Source: Blastococcus sp.
GTDB lineage: Bacteria > Actinomycetota > Actinomycetes > Mycobacteriales > Geodermatophilaceae
Assembly: GCA_025965795.1 (NCBI GenBank)
Contig: JAOPWH010000020.1
Location: 1-35,350 of the forward strand
Direction: 5' to 3'
DNA: 35,350 nucleotides
The translations under genes were made by a program, and so were the position numbers. The notes under the pieces are model-generated. The model had not been told where the DNA came from and ran no database searches. It saw only the letters and a program-made list of their open reading frames with translations. Below are positions 1 to 8,202 of this stretch, in pieces (the first letter of the stretch is position 1; each line of letters starts with the position of its first letter).

Positions 1-24
1 GACGAATTCCTGCTGTCGGTCCAT
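1..24 (-). CDS. glnA: Glutamine synthetase (GlnA2-type), first 8 codons only
   Basis: Only the start lies in the window. The minus strand reads MDRQQEFV from an ATG at 24..22. This is nearly identical to the N-terminus I remember for actinobacterial GlnA2-type glutamine synthetases (MDRQKEFV in Mycobacterium tuberculosis). An in-frame ATG at 33..31 would add MAS. Glutamine synthetase makes glutamine from glutamate, ammonia and ATP. The nearby nadE and panB fit a known actinobacterial neighbourhood. The call rests on eight residues plus context. Confidence 0.6.
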
Positions 25-120
25 GCTCGCCATGATCGCGTCCGCTCGTTTCCGGGGTGTGACAGCGCCTCGTGCCGGTGCCCAGCCTGCCCCTTCCGGG
101 GGACGAGCACACGGTTCCGC

Positions 121-142
121 GCCGATGTCCGCCGGCATCGGC
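121..142 (-). terminator. Possible terminator after the FAD reductase gene
   Basis: A 7-bp inverted repeat (GCCGATG at 121-127, CATCGGC at 136-142, 8-base loop) lies just downstream of the reductase stop. It has no U tract, so termination is only suggested. The rest of 25-152 should hold the glnA promoter, but I see no clear promoter boxes. Confidence 0.3.
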
Positions 143-152
143 GGCCCGAGTA

Positions 153-1382
153 TCAGGCGATCAGCCGCTCCAGCGGCACGTCGGGGTCGGTCAGCGACGC
201 CACCGGCACCTGACGCCGCAGGCGGATCAGCTGCTGGATCGGCTCAGCGACGTCCCACACGTTGACGTTCATGCCGGCGGTGACCCGTCCGGCGTCCATC
301 CAGAACGCGATGAACGCGCCGCTGTCCGGGTCTCCGCGGGTGACCACGGTGTCCCCCGGCCCGCCCAGCCCCGAGTACTCCATGCCCAGGTCGTACTGGT
401 CGGTGAAGAAGTACGGGACGCGGTCGTAGCGAACCTCCTGACCGAGCATCGACCGGGCCGCGGCCGGGCCCTGATTGAGGGCGTTGGCCCAGTGCTCGAC
501 CCGCACGTGCCGCCCGTACAGCGGCGTGAACACCGCGGCGACGTCCCCAGCGGCGAACACGTCGGGTGCCGAGGTGCGCAGGGCGTGGTCGGTGACCACG
601 CCGTTGTCGACCTCCAGGCCGGCCGCGGCGGCGAGCTCGACGTTCGGGATCGCGCCCACGCCCACGAGGACGACGTCGGCACCCAGCCCGGCGGAGCCGT
701 CGGTGACCACCGAGCCGACCCGGCCCCCGGTTCCCCGGAGCTCGCGGACGGTGGTGCGGGGGAAAAGGTCCACCCCCTGGGAGCGGTGCAGCCGGGCGAA
801 CACCTCGCCCATCTGCGCGCCGAGGACGGCGTGCAGCGGGGTCGGCTGCGGTTCGAGGACCGTGACCGCGTTGCCGTGGTGGCGGGCCGCCGCCGCGGCC
901 TCCAGCCCGATCCAGCCGGCCCCGATGATGACGACGTCGCGTCCCCCACCGGAGAAGTCGGCCAGGAGGCGGTCGGCGTCGGCGAGCGTGCGCAGGTAGC
1001 GGACACCGTCGAGTTCGGCGCCGGGGACCGGCAGCCTCCGGGCCGAGGAGCCCGTGGCCAGCAGGAGCTTCGCGTAGGGCAGCTCCTCACCGGTCTCGAG
1101 CATGACGCGGTGCGTCGCGGGGTCCAGTCCGGTCGCGCGGACGCCGGTCCGCAGGTCGACCTCGTGGACGTCGTACCAGCTCTTGTCGTGGACGGCGGCA
1201 CTGTCCCGGGCCGCGGTGCCGTTGAGGTAGCCCTTCGACAGGGGCGGCCGCTCGTAGGGCAGCTCGGCCTCGGCGCCGACGATCACCACTCGTCCGTCGA
1301 AGCCCTCGGCGCGGAGGGTCTCGGCGGCCTTGGCGCCGGCCAGTCCGCCGCCGACGATGACGAACGGCTCCTGAACAGGCAT
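153..1382 (-). CDS. FAD-dependent NAD(P)H oxidoreductase, ferredoxin/rubredoxin reductase type
   Basis: The 409-residue protein resembles putidaredoxin/rhodocoxin reductases, which pass electrons from NAD(P)H through FAD to small iron-sulfur proteins. The N-terminal dinucleotide motif is VIVGGGLAGAKAAETLR (about residues 8-24), followed by the YERPPLSK segment typical of this family. A second Rossmann motif is VIIGAGWIGLEAAAAAR. DVFAAGDVA is the second FAD-contacting motif, and the C-terminal reductase domain follows. The ATG at 1382 is chosen because it follows the folE stop by two bases; the frame stays open upstream, but that part reads as folE on another frame. It is the last gene of an operon with doxX and folE. 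No ferredoxin gene lies beside it, so the electron acceptor is unknown. Confidence 0.88.
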   Translation of the reverse strand: MPVQEPFVIVGGGLAGAKAAETLRAEGFDGRVVIVGAEAELPYERPPLSKGYLNGTAARDSAAVHDKSWYDVHEVDLRTGVRATGLDPATHRVMLETGEELPYAKLLLATGSSARRLPVPGAELDGVRYLRTLADADRLLADFSGGGRDVVIIGAGWIGLEAAAAARHHGNAVTVLEPQPTPLHAVLGAQMGEVFARLHRSQGVDLFPRTTVRELRGTGGRVGSVVTDGSAGLGADVVLVGVGAIPNVELAAAAGLEVDNGVVTDHALRTSAPDVFAAGDVAAVFTPLYGRHVRVEHWANALNQGPAAARSMLGQEVRYDRVPYFFTDQYDLGMEYSGLGGPGDTVVTRGDPDSGAFIAFWMDAGRVTAGMNVNVWDVAEPIQQLIRLRRQVPVASLTDPDVPLERLIA

Positions 1383-1384
1383 GG

Positions 1385-2017
1385 CTACCGACCTCCGCGA
1401 CCGGTGAGGGCGAAGAACTCCTGGCGTGAGCGAGCGTCCTCCCGCAGGAGGCCGTGCAGAGCAGATGTCGTCGTGCGGGATCCGCGGGCACGGACGCCGC
1501 GCAACGACATGCACTGGTGCTCGGCCTCGATCACCACGCCGACACCGCGCGGTTCGAGGTTCTCCTGCAGCCAGTCGGCGACCTGCTGGGTGAGGCGCTC
1601 CTGCACCTGCAGGTCACGGGCGAAGAGGTCGAGCACCCGGACGAGCTTCGACAGCCCGAGGATCCGGTCCCCCGGGAGATAGCCGATGGTGGCCCGTCCG
1701 GAGAACGGCAGGAGGTGGTGTTCGCAGAGCGACTGGACCGGGATGTCGCTCGCGAGGACGAGCTCGTTGTAGCCCTCGTCGTTGGGGAAGGTGGTGAGGT
1801 CGAACGGGGGCGCCGTGAGGAGCTCGGCATAGGCCGCCGCGACGCGCCTCGGCGTCTCGGCCAGGTGCGGGCTGCCGGGGTCCCGGCCGAGCGCCCGGAG
1901 CAGATCGGACACCGCCCGCTCCGCCCCGGCAAGGTCCACGGACCCGTGGTCGCGCAGGACCCGGAGGGGAGTGCGTGTCAGAGGGCCGCCGTCGGGCAGC
2001 GGCTGCGGCGCGCTCAC
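1385..2017 (-). CDS. folE: GTP cyclohydrolase I
   Basis: FolE converts GTP to 7,8-dihydroneopterin triphosphate, the first step toward tetrahydrofolate and other pterins. The 210-residue protein has the zinc-site signatures SLCEHHLLPF and EHQCMSLRG, so the cysteine and histidine ligands are present and it should be the ordinary zinc enzyme. The GTG start at 2017 overlaps the stop of the upstream doxX gene (GTGA), which indicates translational coupling; the frame is open further upstream but that part overlaps doxX. A folE in an operon with a DoxX protein and a flavin reductase is unusual, because folE usually sits with folP, folB and folK. It may therefore be a second, stress-inducible copy; this is inference, as the rest of the genome is not visible. 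Confidence 0.92.
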   Translation of the reverse strand: MSAPQPLPDGGPLTRTPLRVLRDHGSVDLAGAERAVSDLLRALGRDPGSPHLAETPRRVAAAYAELLTAPPFDLTTFPNDEGYNELVLASDIPVQSLCEHHLLPFSGRATIGYLPGDRILGLSKLVRVLDLFARDLQVQERLTQQVADWLQENLEPRGVGVVIEAEHQCMSLRGVRARGSRTTTSALHGLLREDARSRQEFFALTGRGGR

Positions 2018-2451
2018 GCGACCGGCTCCACGGCGGACCGGCGAGCCGGGGCGTACCGCACGGCGAGGCGTGCCAGTGCCACTGCACTCACCAGCAGGCC
2101 GACGTCGCGCAGCGCCACGTCGTAGAACCCGGGGATGGTCAGCAGGTTCAGGATGATCCCGCCGAGCCAGGCGGCCACCAGCCATCCGCCGAACCGTGGT
2201 GCCACCGCCACGACGATCCCGGCCACGATCTCCACGACCCCCACGGCGTACATCGCCTGCTGGGCGGTTCCGGGCACCAGCCGGTCGATCCACGGGGCGA
2301 GATAGCCGGGCCAGTCCGTCAGCAGGTCGGCGAACTTGTCGAGTCCGAAGACGATCGGCGCGACGGTGAAGACGCTGCGCAGGAGCAGGAACGCCTGATG
2401 GCCGGGGTCGGAGGCGAGAGCGGACCGGAGGTGATGGACGTCGGTGGCCAC
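2014..2451 (-). CDS. DoxX family membrane protein
   Basis: This 145-residue protein has about four hydrophobic segments (near residues 20-40, 65-85, 90-110 and 115-132) and the DoxX-like pattern LLLRSVFTVAPIVFGLDKFADL. DoxX proteins are small inner-membrane proteins; some act with thiosulfate:quinone oxidoreductase or in redox and thiol stress, but the role of this subgroup is not known. The start is GTG at 2451, preceded by a strong AAGGAGA ribosome binding site. It is the first gene of the doxX-folE-reductase operon. An inverted repeat 18 bases upstream of the start (2469-2484) probably serves as operator for the regulator encoded next door. Confidence 0.85.
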   Translation of the reverse strand: MATDVHHLRSALASDPGHQAFLLLRSVFTVAPIVFGLDKFADLLTDWPGYLAPWIDRLVPGTAQQAMYAVGVVEIVAGIVVAVAPRFGGWLVAAWLGGIILNLLTIPGFYDVALRDVGLLVSAVALARLAVRYAPARRSAVEPVA

Positions 2452-2468
2452 GAGGATCTCCTTCTAAA

Positions 2469-2484
2469 ACCAATGATGATTGGT
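2469..2484 (-). promoter_or_regulatory. Operator candidate upstream of the doxX operon
   Basis: A perfect inverted repeat, ACCAAT-GATG-ATTGGT, sits between the regulator gene and doxX, 18 bases before the doxX start. Its AT-rich content stands out in high-GC DNA. The plus-strand core ACCAATGATG recurs with one change (ACCAAGGATG) upstream of the regulator gene at 3241-3250. Binding by that regulator is inferred. Confidence 0.6.
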
Positions 2485-2509
2485 AGTAGAGACCCGGACT
2501 ACCGCGCTG

Positions 2510-3226
2510 TCAATGACCTTCGGCGGGTTGCCTTCGCAAGACGGCGGGCGCGCGGTCCAGGCGCACGCAGCAGGTGTCGGGCGTCGGGCGCAGCGAGGCG
2601 ACCAGGCCGGAGTCGGAGACCTGATCCAGCACGCCGTCGATCAGCCGCAGGTTCATGCCGCAGACCAGCTCGCTGTGCGCCCGGGCGAGGCGATGGAACG
2701 GACAGTTCACCAATGTGATGCCGTCGTCCTCGACCCGCGGCTCGAACCCGTTCTCCTCCAGGACGCGCAGGGCACCGTCCCGCCCCTGCCCACCGTTCCG
2801 GGCCACGGCGGCGCCGAGTTCCTGGCCCCGTTCGTAGGCGCGCCGGCCCAGCGCCTCACGAGGCGGCCGGCCAGAGCTCTCGGCCTCGGTCAGGGCGGCG
2901 GCGAGCAGGTCGCCGGCGAGGTCGTAGGAACGCTCCGGCAGCGACACCGCCACGGCGCGGTCCGAGCGGCGGTAGAGCTTCGCCGGCCGCCCGGCGCCGG
3001 GGCCGGTGCGGCCGGTCCGCCGTTCGTAGTGGACGTCGAGGAGGCCGTCGGCCACCAGCCGGTCGAGGTGGAACGCGGCCGTGGCCCGGGGCAGGTCCAG
3101 CGCCGCCACCGTGTCGTCGCGGCTGACCGCGGCCGGCTGCCGCACCACGTGGTCGTAGACCCGCCGCCGGGTGGGTTCGGCGAGCGCGGCCACCGCCGCG
3201 ACCGCCGTACTCCGGTCGTGTTCCAT
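2510..3226 (-). CDS. Helix-turn-helix regulator with C-terminal cysteines, possibly iron-sulfur sensing (COG2345/SufR-like)
   Basis: The 238-residue protein has an N-terminal winged helix (about residues 8-75, with LAEPTRRRVYDHV and the recognition region ATAAFHLDRLVADGLL). The C-terminal half carries Cys175, Cys189, Cys219 and Cys220 in NCPFHRLA, LVCGMN and DTCCVRL. The C-x13-C-x29-CC spacing resembles SufR-type regulators, where cysteines hold an iron-sulfur cluster. ATG at 3226 fits the family N-terminus. It lies directly upstream of the doxX-folE-reductase operon, and similar repeat-containing sequences precede both units, so autoregulation and control of the operon are likely. The signal could be redox state, nitric oxide or iron-sulfur status; the sequence does not decide. 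Family placement is fairly secure, cofactor binding is inference. Confidence 0.8.
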   Translation of the reverse strand: MEHDRSTAVAAVAALAEPTRRRVYDHVVRQPAAVSRDDTVAALDLPRATAAFHLDRLVADGLLDVHYERRTGRTGPGAGRPAKLYRRSDRAVAVSLPERSYDLAGDLLAAALTEAESSGRPPREALGRRAYERGQELGAAVARNGGQGRDGALRVLEENGFEPRVEDDGITLVNCPFHRLARAHSELVCGMNLRLIDGVLDQVSDSGLVASLRPTPDTCCVRLDRAPAVLRRQPAEGH

Positions 3227-3239
3227 CCCTGAACTCTAG

Positions 3240-3253
3240 AACCAAGGATGGTT
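3240..3253 (-). promoter_or_regulatory. Operator candidate upstream of the regulator gene
   Basis: The inverted repeat AACCA-AGGA-TGGTT lies 14 bases before the regulator start codon. Its core ACCAAGGATG matches nine of ten bases of the sequence upstream of doxX, in the same orientation relative to the downstream gene. This suggests that the regulator binds its own promoter. Confidence 0.55.
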
Positions 3254-3304
3254 ATCGAAACAGGACGGAGCCATCCGGACCCCCTCGACGGGGGGACCGC
3301 GGGA

Positions 3305-3730
3305 CTACGCAGGGGCTTGCCCCCCGACGGCTGCGAGCGCTCTGTCGCCGGAGAAGAGCCCACAGCCGAGGAGCTGGCCGGACTCCGGCCCGGGCAGTGA
3401 TGCGGCGTCCGCGACCGGCACCGGCCGTGGCCGGCGAGGCACCGGGACGCCTGCTCCTCCTCCCGGACCGCGGTAGACCACCAGCCCGCCCACGGGATCC
3501 GGCACGGAGTCGAGCGCCGCGCGGACGGCGGGCGACCCCCGGTACCCCTCGAGCTGCTCGTCGGTGTCGAAGCACACCTCGAGCACGACACCCCACCGCG
3601 TGACGTGCCAGTCGACGACGGATGCCCCGTGCGTGCATGCGGCCTCGGTGAGGAAGTCCTCGTGCGACCGGCGCCATCCCGACGCCGGGAACCCGTCGTC
3701 GAACACCTCGATGGCCAGCCACTCGGGCAT
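3305..3730 (-). CDS. Conserved hypothetical protein, 141 residues
   Basis: I do not recognise a named family. The first 95 residues look like a folded domain (MPEWLAIEVFDDGFPASGWR, then THGASVVDWHVTRWGVVLEVCF, then AALDSVPDPVGGLVVYRG), with alternating strands and helices. The C-terminal 45 residues are rich in Pro, Gly and Ala and probably disordered. The start is the ATG at 3730; the reading frame runs much further upstream but that part lies antisense to nadE and is not coding. It is divergent from nadE with about 105 bases between them. No signal peptide or membrane segment is seen. Confidence 0.65.
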   Translation of the reverse strand: MPEWLAIEVFDDGFPASGWRRSHEDFLTEAACTHGASVVDWHVTRWGVVLEVCFDTDEQLEGYRGSPAVRAALDSVPDPVGGLVVYRGPGGGAGVPVPRRPRPVPVADAASLPGPESGQLLGCGLFSGDRALAAVGGQAPA

Positions 3731-3835
3731 GCCCGGGCCGTAGGCCGGCCGCGGCCGGCCGTCCACCTCCGAAGGACCGTCCGGGCCACCGCCCCGCCTG
3801 GCCATCCGCGCAGGCAGGCGAGAAGACTGGCCGGC

Positions 3836-5671
3836 GTGAACGAACAACAGCCGGTGCAGCTGCGGGTCGGTCTGGCCCAAGTCGACACCCGCGTCGGAGA
3901 CCTCGCCGGGAACGCGGAGCTGGTGACCACGTGGACGGCGAAGGCGGCCGACGCAGGGGCCCACCTCGTCGTCTTCCCCGAGATGACGCTGACCGGCTAT
4001 CCGGCCGAGGACCTGGTCCTGCGGGAGTCCTTCGCGCGGGCCAGCGAGCTCGCAGTCGTCGATCTGGCCGCCACGCTGGCCGAGCGGGGGCTCGGGGACG
4101 TCGCCGTCGTCGTCGGCTACCTGGCGCACACGTCGGGCAGCGGCCCCGCGCCGGTGGACCGGCCCCCGACGGACGACGACCGCCCCGGCGACGCCAATCC
4201 GCGCCGCGGCGCCCCGCGCAACGCCGCCGCCTTCCTGCACGGCGGCGAGGTGGTGGCCCGCTACTACAAGCGGCACCTGCCCAACTACGGCGTCTTCGAC
4301 GAGGCCCGCTACTTCGTGCCGGGCAACGAGCTGCCCGTGGTGCGGCTGCACGGGGTCGACGTGGCGCTGACCATCTGCGAGGACCTGTGGGTGGAGGGCG
4401 GACCGTGCGGCGTCGCGGGGCAGGCCGGCGTCGACCTCGTCGTCTCCCCCAACGCCTCCCCCTACGAGCGGGCCAAGGACGACCTGCGGCTGCCGCTCGT
4501 CCGCCGCCGTGCCGCCGAGGCGCACGCGCCGATCGTCTACTGCAACCAGGTGGGCGGTCAGGACGAGCTGGTCTTCGACGGCGACTCGATGGTGGTGGGG
4601 GCCGACGGCGAACTGCTCGCCCGGGCGCCGCAGTTCGTCGAGCACCTGCTCACCGTCGACCTGACCCTCGACCCCTCGGCCAGGTCCCACCGCGCCGAGG
4701 GCCGCATCGGGCCCATGACCGTCACCCGGCACGTGCTGTCGGAGGAGCCGGTCGCGGCCTTCGAGGCGCAGCCGAGCACCGTGGTGAAGCCGCTGACCGA
4801 CTGCGAGGAGGTCTGGCGGGCCCTGGTCATGGGGCTGCGCGACTTCATCGACAAGAACGGCATGAAGTCGGTGGTGCTGGGGATGTCGGGCGGCATCGAC
4901 TCGGCGCTGGTCGCAGCGCTGGCCGTCGACGCGCTCGGGGCCGACCGGGTGCACGGGGTCGGTCTGCCGTCGAAGTACTCCAGCGAGCACTCGCTGTCCG
5001 ACGCGCATGACTCGGCGAACCGGCTGGGCATGCACTACTCCGTCGTCCCGATCGCGCCGATGGTCGATGCCTTCCACGGCTCGGTCGACCTCACCGGGGT
5101 CGCCGCGGAGAACCTGCAGGCCCGGGTGCGCGGCACGCTCCTGATGGGCCTGTCCAACCAGCACGGGCACCTGCTGCTGGCCACCAGCAACAAGAGCGAG
5201 GTGGCGGTCGGCTACTCCACGCTCTACGGCGACGCGGCCGGCGGCTTCGCGCCGATCAAGGACGTGCCCAAGACCCTCGTCTGGGACCTCGCCCGCTGGC
5301 GCAACGAGCACGCGCGCGGCCGCGGGGACACCGAGCCGATCCCGCAGAACTCCATCGACAAGCCGCCGTCGGCCGAGCTCGCCCCCGGCCAGCAGGACAG
5401 CGACTCGCTGCCCTCCTACGAGGAGCTCGACGCCGTCATCGCCGACTACGTCGACCGTGACCTCGGCATGGCCGAGCTGCTCGAACGCGGGCACGACGCC
5501 GAGGTGGTCGCCCGGGTCCTCCGTCTGGTCGACATGGCGGAGTTCAAGCGCCGCCAGTCGGCGCCGGGAACGAAGATCAGCTTGAAGGCGTTCGGCCGGG
5601 ATCGGCGCCTGCCGATCACCAATCGCTGGCGGGAGAGCCTGCCCAGCGTCCGCGAAGGGGCGGCCTCGTGA
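3836..5671 (+). CDS. nadE: Glutamine-dependent NAD+ synthetase
   Basis: NadE makes NAD+ from nicotinic acid adenine dinucleotide, using ammonia released from glutamine. The 611-residue protein has an N-terminal nitrilase-type glutaminase domain with the triad Glu49 ([14 protein letters not shown]), Lys145 ([14 protein letters not shown]) and Cys181 (ICEDLW). The C-terminal synthetase domain has the ATP pyrophosphatase loop SGGIDS at 351-356, the [11 protein letters not shown] segment and [12 protein letters not shown]. The GTG at 3836 is chosen because the conserved N-terminus ([15 protein letters not shown]) follows directly. An acidic, proline-rich insert of about 30 residues interrupts the glutaminase domain between VVVGYLAH and NAAAFLHGG. 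panB follows after 31 bases, so the two are probably cotranscribed. Confidence 0.95.
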   Translation: MNEQQPVQLRVGLAQVDTRVGDLAGNAELVTTWTAKAADAGAHLVVFPEMTLTGYPAEDLVLRESFARASELAVVDLAATLAERGLGDVAVVVGYLAHTSGSGPAPVDRPPTDDDRPGDANPRRGAPRNAAAFLHGGEVVARYYKRHLPNYGVFDEARYFVPGNELPVVRLHGVDVALTICEDLWVEGGPCGVAGQAGVDLVVSPNASPYERAKDDLRLPLVRRRAAEAHAPIVYCNQVGGQDELVFDGDSMVVGADGELLARAPQFVEHLLTVDLTLDPSARSHRAEGRIGPMTVTRHVLSEEPVAAFEAQPSTVVKPLTDCEEVWRALVMGLRDFIDKNGMKSVVLGMSGGIDSALVAALAVDALGADRVHGVGLPSKYSSEHSLSDAHDSANRLGMHYSVVPIAPMVDAFHGSVDLTGVAAENLQARVRGTLLMGLSNQHGHLLLATSNKSEVAVGYSTLYGDAAGGFAPIKDVPKTLVWDLARWRNEHARGRGDTEPIPQNSIDKPPSAELAPGQQDSDSLPSYEELDAVIADYVDRDLGMAELLERGHDAEVVARVLRLVDMAEFKRRQSAPGTKISLKAFGRDRRLPITNRWRESLPSVREGAAS

Positions 5672-5702
5672 ACGAGCTCGCGAGTTCAGCAAGGGGCACG
5701 GC

Positions 5703-6533
5703 ATGAGCGAGTCAGTGGTCTACGGCGGGCAGTCCTCGACCCGCGTGCGCGTGCACCACCTGCAGCAGGCCAAGGAACGCGGCGAGAAGTGGGCCATGCT
5801 CACCGCCTACGACACGGTCAGCGCCTCGGTGTTCGAGGAGGCCGGCATCCCGGTGCTCCTCGTCGGCGACTCCTCGGGCAACGTGGTCCTCGGCTACTCC
5901 AGCACCGTCCCGGTCACCGTCGAGGACATCCTCCTGATGACCAAGGCGGTCACCCGGTCCACGAAGCGCACGCTCGTCGTCGGCGACATGCCCTTCGGCA
6001 GCTACGAGGCCGGCCCCGACCAGGCGCTGGCCACGGCCTTCCGGCTGATGAAGGAGGGCGGCGCGCAGGCGGTCAAGCTCGAGGGCGGGGTGCGGGTCGC
6101 ACCGCAGATCACCAAGATCGTCGAGGCCGGCATCCCGGTGATGGCGCACATCGGCTTCACGCCGCAGAGCGAGCACGCCCTCGGCGGGTTCCGGGTGCAG
6201 GGCCGCGGGGCGGGCGCCGACAAGCTCCTGGCGGACGCGCACGCCGTGCAGGAGGCAGGGGCGTTCGCCGTCGTCCTGGAGATGGTGCCGGCCGAGATCG
6301 CCGGTCAGGTGACCAAGGAGCTGACCATTCCGACGATCGGCATCGGAGCCGGCGTCGACTGCGACGCCCAGGTGCTGGTCTGGCCGGACATGGCCGGCTA
6401 CACCGGCGGCCGTGTGCCGCGATTCGTCAAGAAGTACGCCGACCTGCGGGCCGAGCTGCTGCGTGCGGCCAAGGAGTACGCCGACGACGTCCGCGGCGGC
6501 ACCTTCCCGGGGCCCGAGCACTCCTTCGAGTAG
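5703..6533 (+). CDS. panB: 3-methyl-2-oxobutanoate hydroxymethyltransferase
   Basis: PanB transfers a hydroxymethyl group from 5,10-methylenetetrahydrofolate to alpha-ketoisovalerate, giving ketopantoate for pantothenate and coenzyme A. The 276-residue protein matches the family over its full length: [19 protein letters not shown], the metal and substrate loop [12 protein letters not shown], the VKLEGG segment, HIGFTPQ, the catalytic glutamate in [10 protein letters not shown], and IPTIGIGAG near the C-terminal third. ATG at 5703 has AAGGGG eight bases upstream. It follows nadE at 31 bases on the same strand. The pairing links two cofactor pathways. Confidence 0.97.
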   Translation: MSESVVYGGQSSTRVRVHHLQQAKERGEKWAMLTAYDTVSASVFEEAGIPVLLVGDSSGNVVLGYSSTVPVTVEDILLMTKAVTRSTKRTLVVGDMPFGSYEAGPDQALATAFRLMKEGGAQAVKLEGGVRVAPQITKIVEAGIPVMAHIGFTPQSEHALGGFRVQGRGAGADKLLADAHAVQEAGAFAVVLEMVPAEIAGQVTKELTIPTIGIGAGVDCDAQVLVWPDMAGYTGGRVPRFVKKYADLRAELLRAAKEYADDVRGGTFPGPEHSFE

Positions 6534-6595
6534 CCGGGCCGGGATCGTTCCGAAGGTTGATGTCTCCTGAGGGCTGGTCGGCCACTCTTCTCCAC

Positions 6596-7729
6596 ATGCG
6601 AGTTCTACTGGTCGCCTCCCCGATGGTGGGGCACGTCCTGCCCTTGGTGCCGCTCGCCCGCGCTCTCCGGGACGCCGGACACGACATCCTCTTCGCCACC
6701 GCCCACGAAGGTGTCCAGGCGGCGCGGAAGGCGGGGATCCCGGTGCAGGACGTCGCGCCGGGCCTCAACGTCACGCGGGTCCTCCTCGGCGCCCTCCTCC
6801 GGCGTCCGCGGACGATGCGGCGGGAACTGGCCGGTGAAGCAGGCACGGCCGCCGTCGGTTCCATGTTCGCCGCCCTCGCCGGGCACCTGGCCGACCGCAC
6901 GGCGGCGCTTGCCGACGACTGGCGGCCCGACCTGGTCCTGCACGAGGGGCTGGCGCCGCTGGGCGGGCTTGCGGCGGCGCGCCGGGGGGTGCCGTCCGTC
7001 CTGGTCGACGCGCTCGTCTTCGACGGCCGGGAGCTCTTCGACGCGGTGACGCCGCACCTCGACAGGCTCGTTCGCCGGTTCGGCGTGGACGCCGTGCCCG
7101 AACCAGCCGAGACCGTGGTCGCCATTCCGCCGAGCCTGGCCGGCCCACGGCACGGCCGGCCGATGCGCTACGTGCCCGCGACCGGTGGCGACGGGGCGAC
7201 GAGCCTGCCGACCAGCGGCTCGCGGCCCGTCGTCCTGGTCAGCCGCTCCACCGTGTCCGATCCCCGCCCCGACCCGATGATGGCCCGGGTCGTCGCCGCG
7301 GCCGAGGGCGCCGACGTCGACGTCGTCCTCGTACGGCCCGACCGTGCCGTCGCCCGCCGGTCCCTCCCCCCGAACGTCACGACCACCGACTGGGTGCCGT
7401 TCGCCGATGTCCTGCCCCGCGTCGCGGGCTTCGTCCACCACGGCGGCGCCGGATCGTTGATGACCGCACTGGCCGCCGGCGTGCCGCAGGTCGTGGTCCC
7501 TGGCGCGGGTGACCGGACGGTGCACGCGCGGCTGCTCGCGGCCCGGGGCGCCGGTCTTGCCGTGCCTGCGAAGGAGATCACGAGGGACGTGCTGGAACGG
7601 CTGGTGAGTGACGCCGGACTGAGGCAGGCGTCCGGCGAGGTGGCCGCCGAGATCGCGGCGATGCCTGCGCCGGCGGACCTGGTCGAGCCGCTGGTCGCAC
7701 TGGCCGCGGGGGGTCACCCTGCCGCGTGA
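6596..7729 (+). CDS. Glycosyltransferase, macrolide/UGT-like (GT1 family)
   Basis: The 377-residue protein has the GT-B layout of nucleotide-sugar glycosyltransferases. The N-terminal acceptor domain begins MRVLLVASPMVGHVLPLVPLA, with the His of GHVLP in the usual place of the catalytic base. The C-terminal donor domain carries FVHHGGAGSLMTALAAGVPQ, the nucleotide-sugar motif of this family, and ends with the usual helices. The start ATG at 6596 gives the typical N-terminal strand; a longer open frame upstream overlaps panB and is not coding. It overlaps the next gene (minus strand) by 16 bases at their 3' ends. The acceptor is not predictable; no natural-product genes lie nearby, so it may modify a lipid or detoxify a compound. 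Confidence 0.88.
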   Translation: MRVLLVASPMVGHVLPLVPLARALRDAGHDILFATAHEGVQAARKAGIPVQDVAPGLNVTRVLLGALLRRPRTMRRELAGEAGTAAVGSMFAALAGHLADRTAALADDWRPDLVLHEGLAPLGGLAAARRGVPSVLVDALVFDGRELFDAVTPHLDRLVRRFGVDAVPEPAETVVAIPPSLAGPRHGRPMRYVPATGGDGATSLPTSGSRPVVLVSRSTVSDPRPDPMMARVVAAAEGADVDVVLVRPDRAVARRSLPPNVTTTDWVPFADVLPRVAGFVHHGGAGSLMTALAAGVPQVVVPGAGDRTVHARLLAARGAGLAVPAKEITRDVLERLVSDAGLRQASGEVAAEIAAMPAPADLVEPLVALAAGGHPAA

Positions 7730-8112
7730 GCGGGCGGAGTCGAGGCGCCGCTCCCGCGCCGAGCCCGCACGGCGAGGAGCCCGTAGCCGACGACGTTGGG
7801 CAGGAAGGCGACGGCGTAGATGCCGACCTGGGTCGACGTCGCATGGACGGGGAAGCCGCACGGCTCCGTGAGGTAGTGCCCGATGAACCCGCCCGTGTAC
7901 CCGGGCCGGCCTGCCCGCTCCCGCAACCACAACTCGAACGTGGTCAACGGACAGTCCGATCCGGAGAGGTACAGGCCGAGGATCGTGAGGCCCAACGGCA
8001 CGTGCAGCCACAGCACCCGGGGCCGGCGGAGAGCGAGCAGCGACCCGGTCAGCATCAGCGCGACGGCGAGCCCGTGGAGGACCGCGACGGCGACGGCGGC
8101 TGTCCACAGCAC
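7714..8112 (-). CDS. DUF2784 family membrane protein
   Basis: A 132-residue protein with about three or four hydrophobic segments (VLWTAAVAVAVLHGLAVALM, VLWLHVPLGLTILGLYLSG, GIYAVAFLPNVVGYGLLAV). It carries the DUF2784 signature DCPLTTFELWLRERAG followed by YTGGFIGHYL. The function of DUF2784 is unknown. The GTG at 8112 is chosen because the first membrane helix starts there; the longer frame upstream is composition-driven. Its 3' end overlaps the glycosyltransferase gene by 16 bases in convergent orientation. Confidence 0.75.
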   Translation of the reverse strand: MLWTAAVAVAVLHGLAVALMLTGSLLALRRPRVLWLHVPLGLTILGLYLSGSDCPLTTFELWLRERAGRPGYTGGFIGHYLTEPCGFPVHATSTQVGIYAVAFLPNVVGYGLLAVRARRGSGASTPPAHAAG

Positions 8113-8202
8113 GGGTCGAGCGTCGCACGCGGCGGACCGGCGAGGCGGCCGTCCGGCCGGGACGTGCTGCAGGACGAGCCGCGGCGTCCGGTGTGGTTCC
8201 GC

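Noticed and set aside
72-1682. 536-residue plus-strand open frame opposite folE and the reductase
   Set aside because: It is antisense to well-supported genes and has the Arg/Gly/Val/Asp/His-rich composition of high-GC shadow frames.
3731-5704. Long minus-strand open frame opposite nadE
   Set aside because: Only its last 141 residues, after ATG 3730, look like a protein; the rest is the mirror of nadE.
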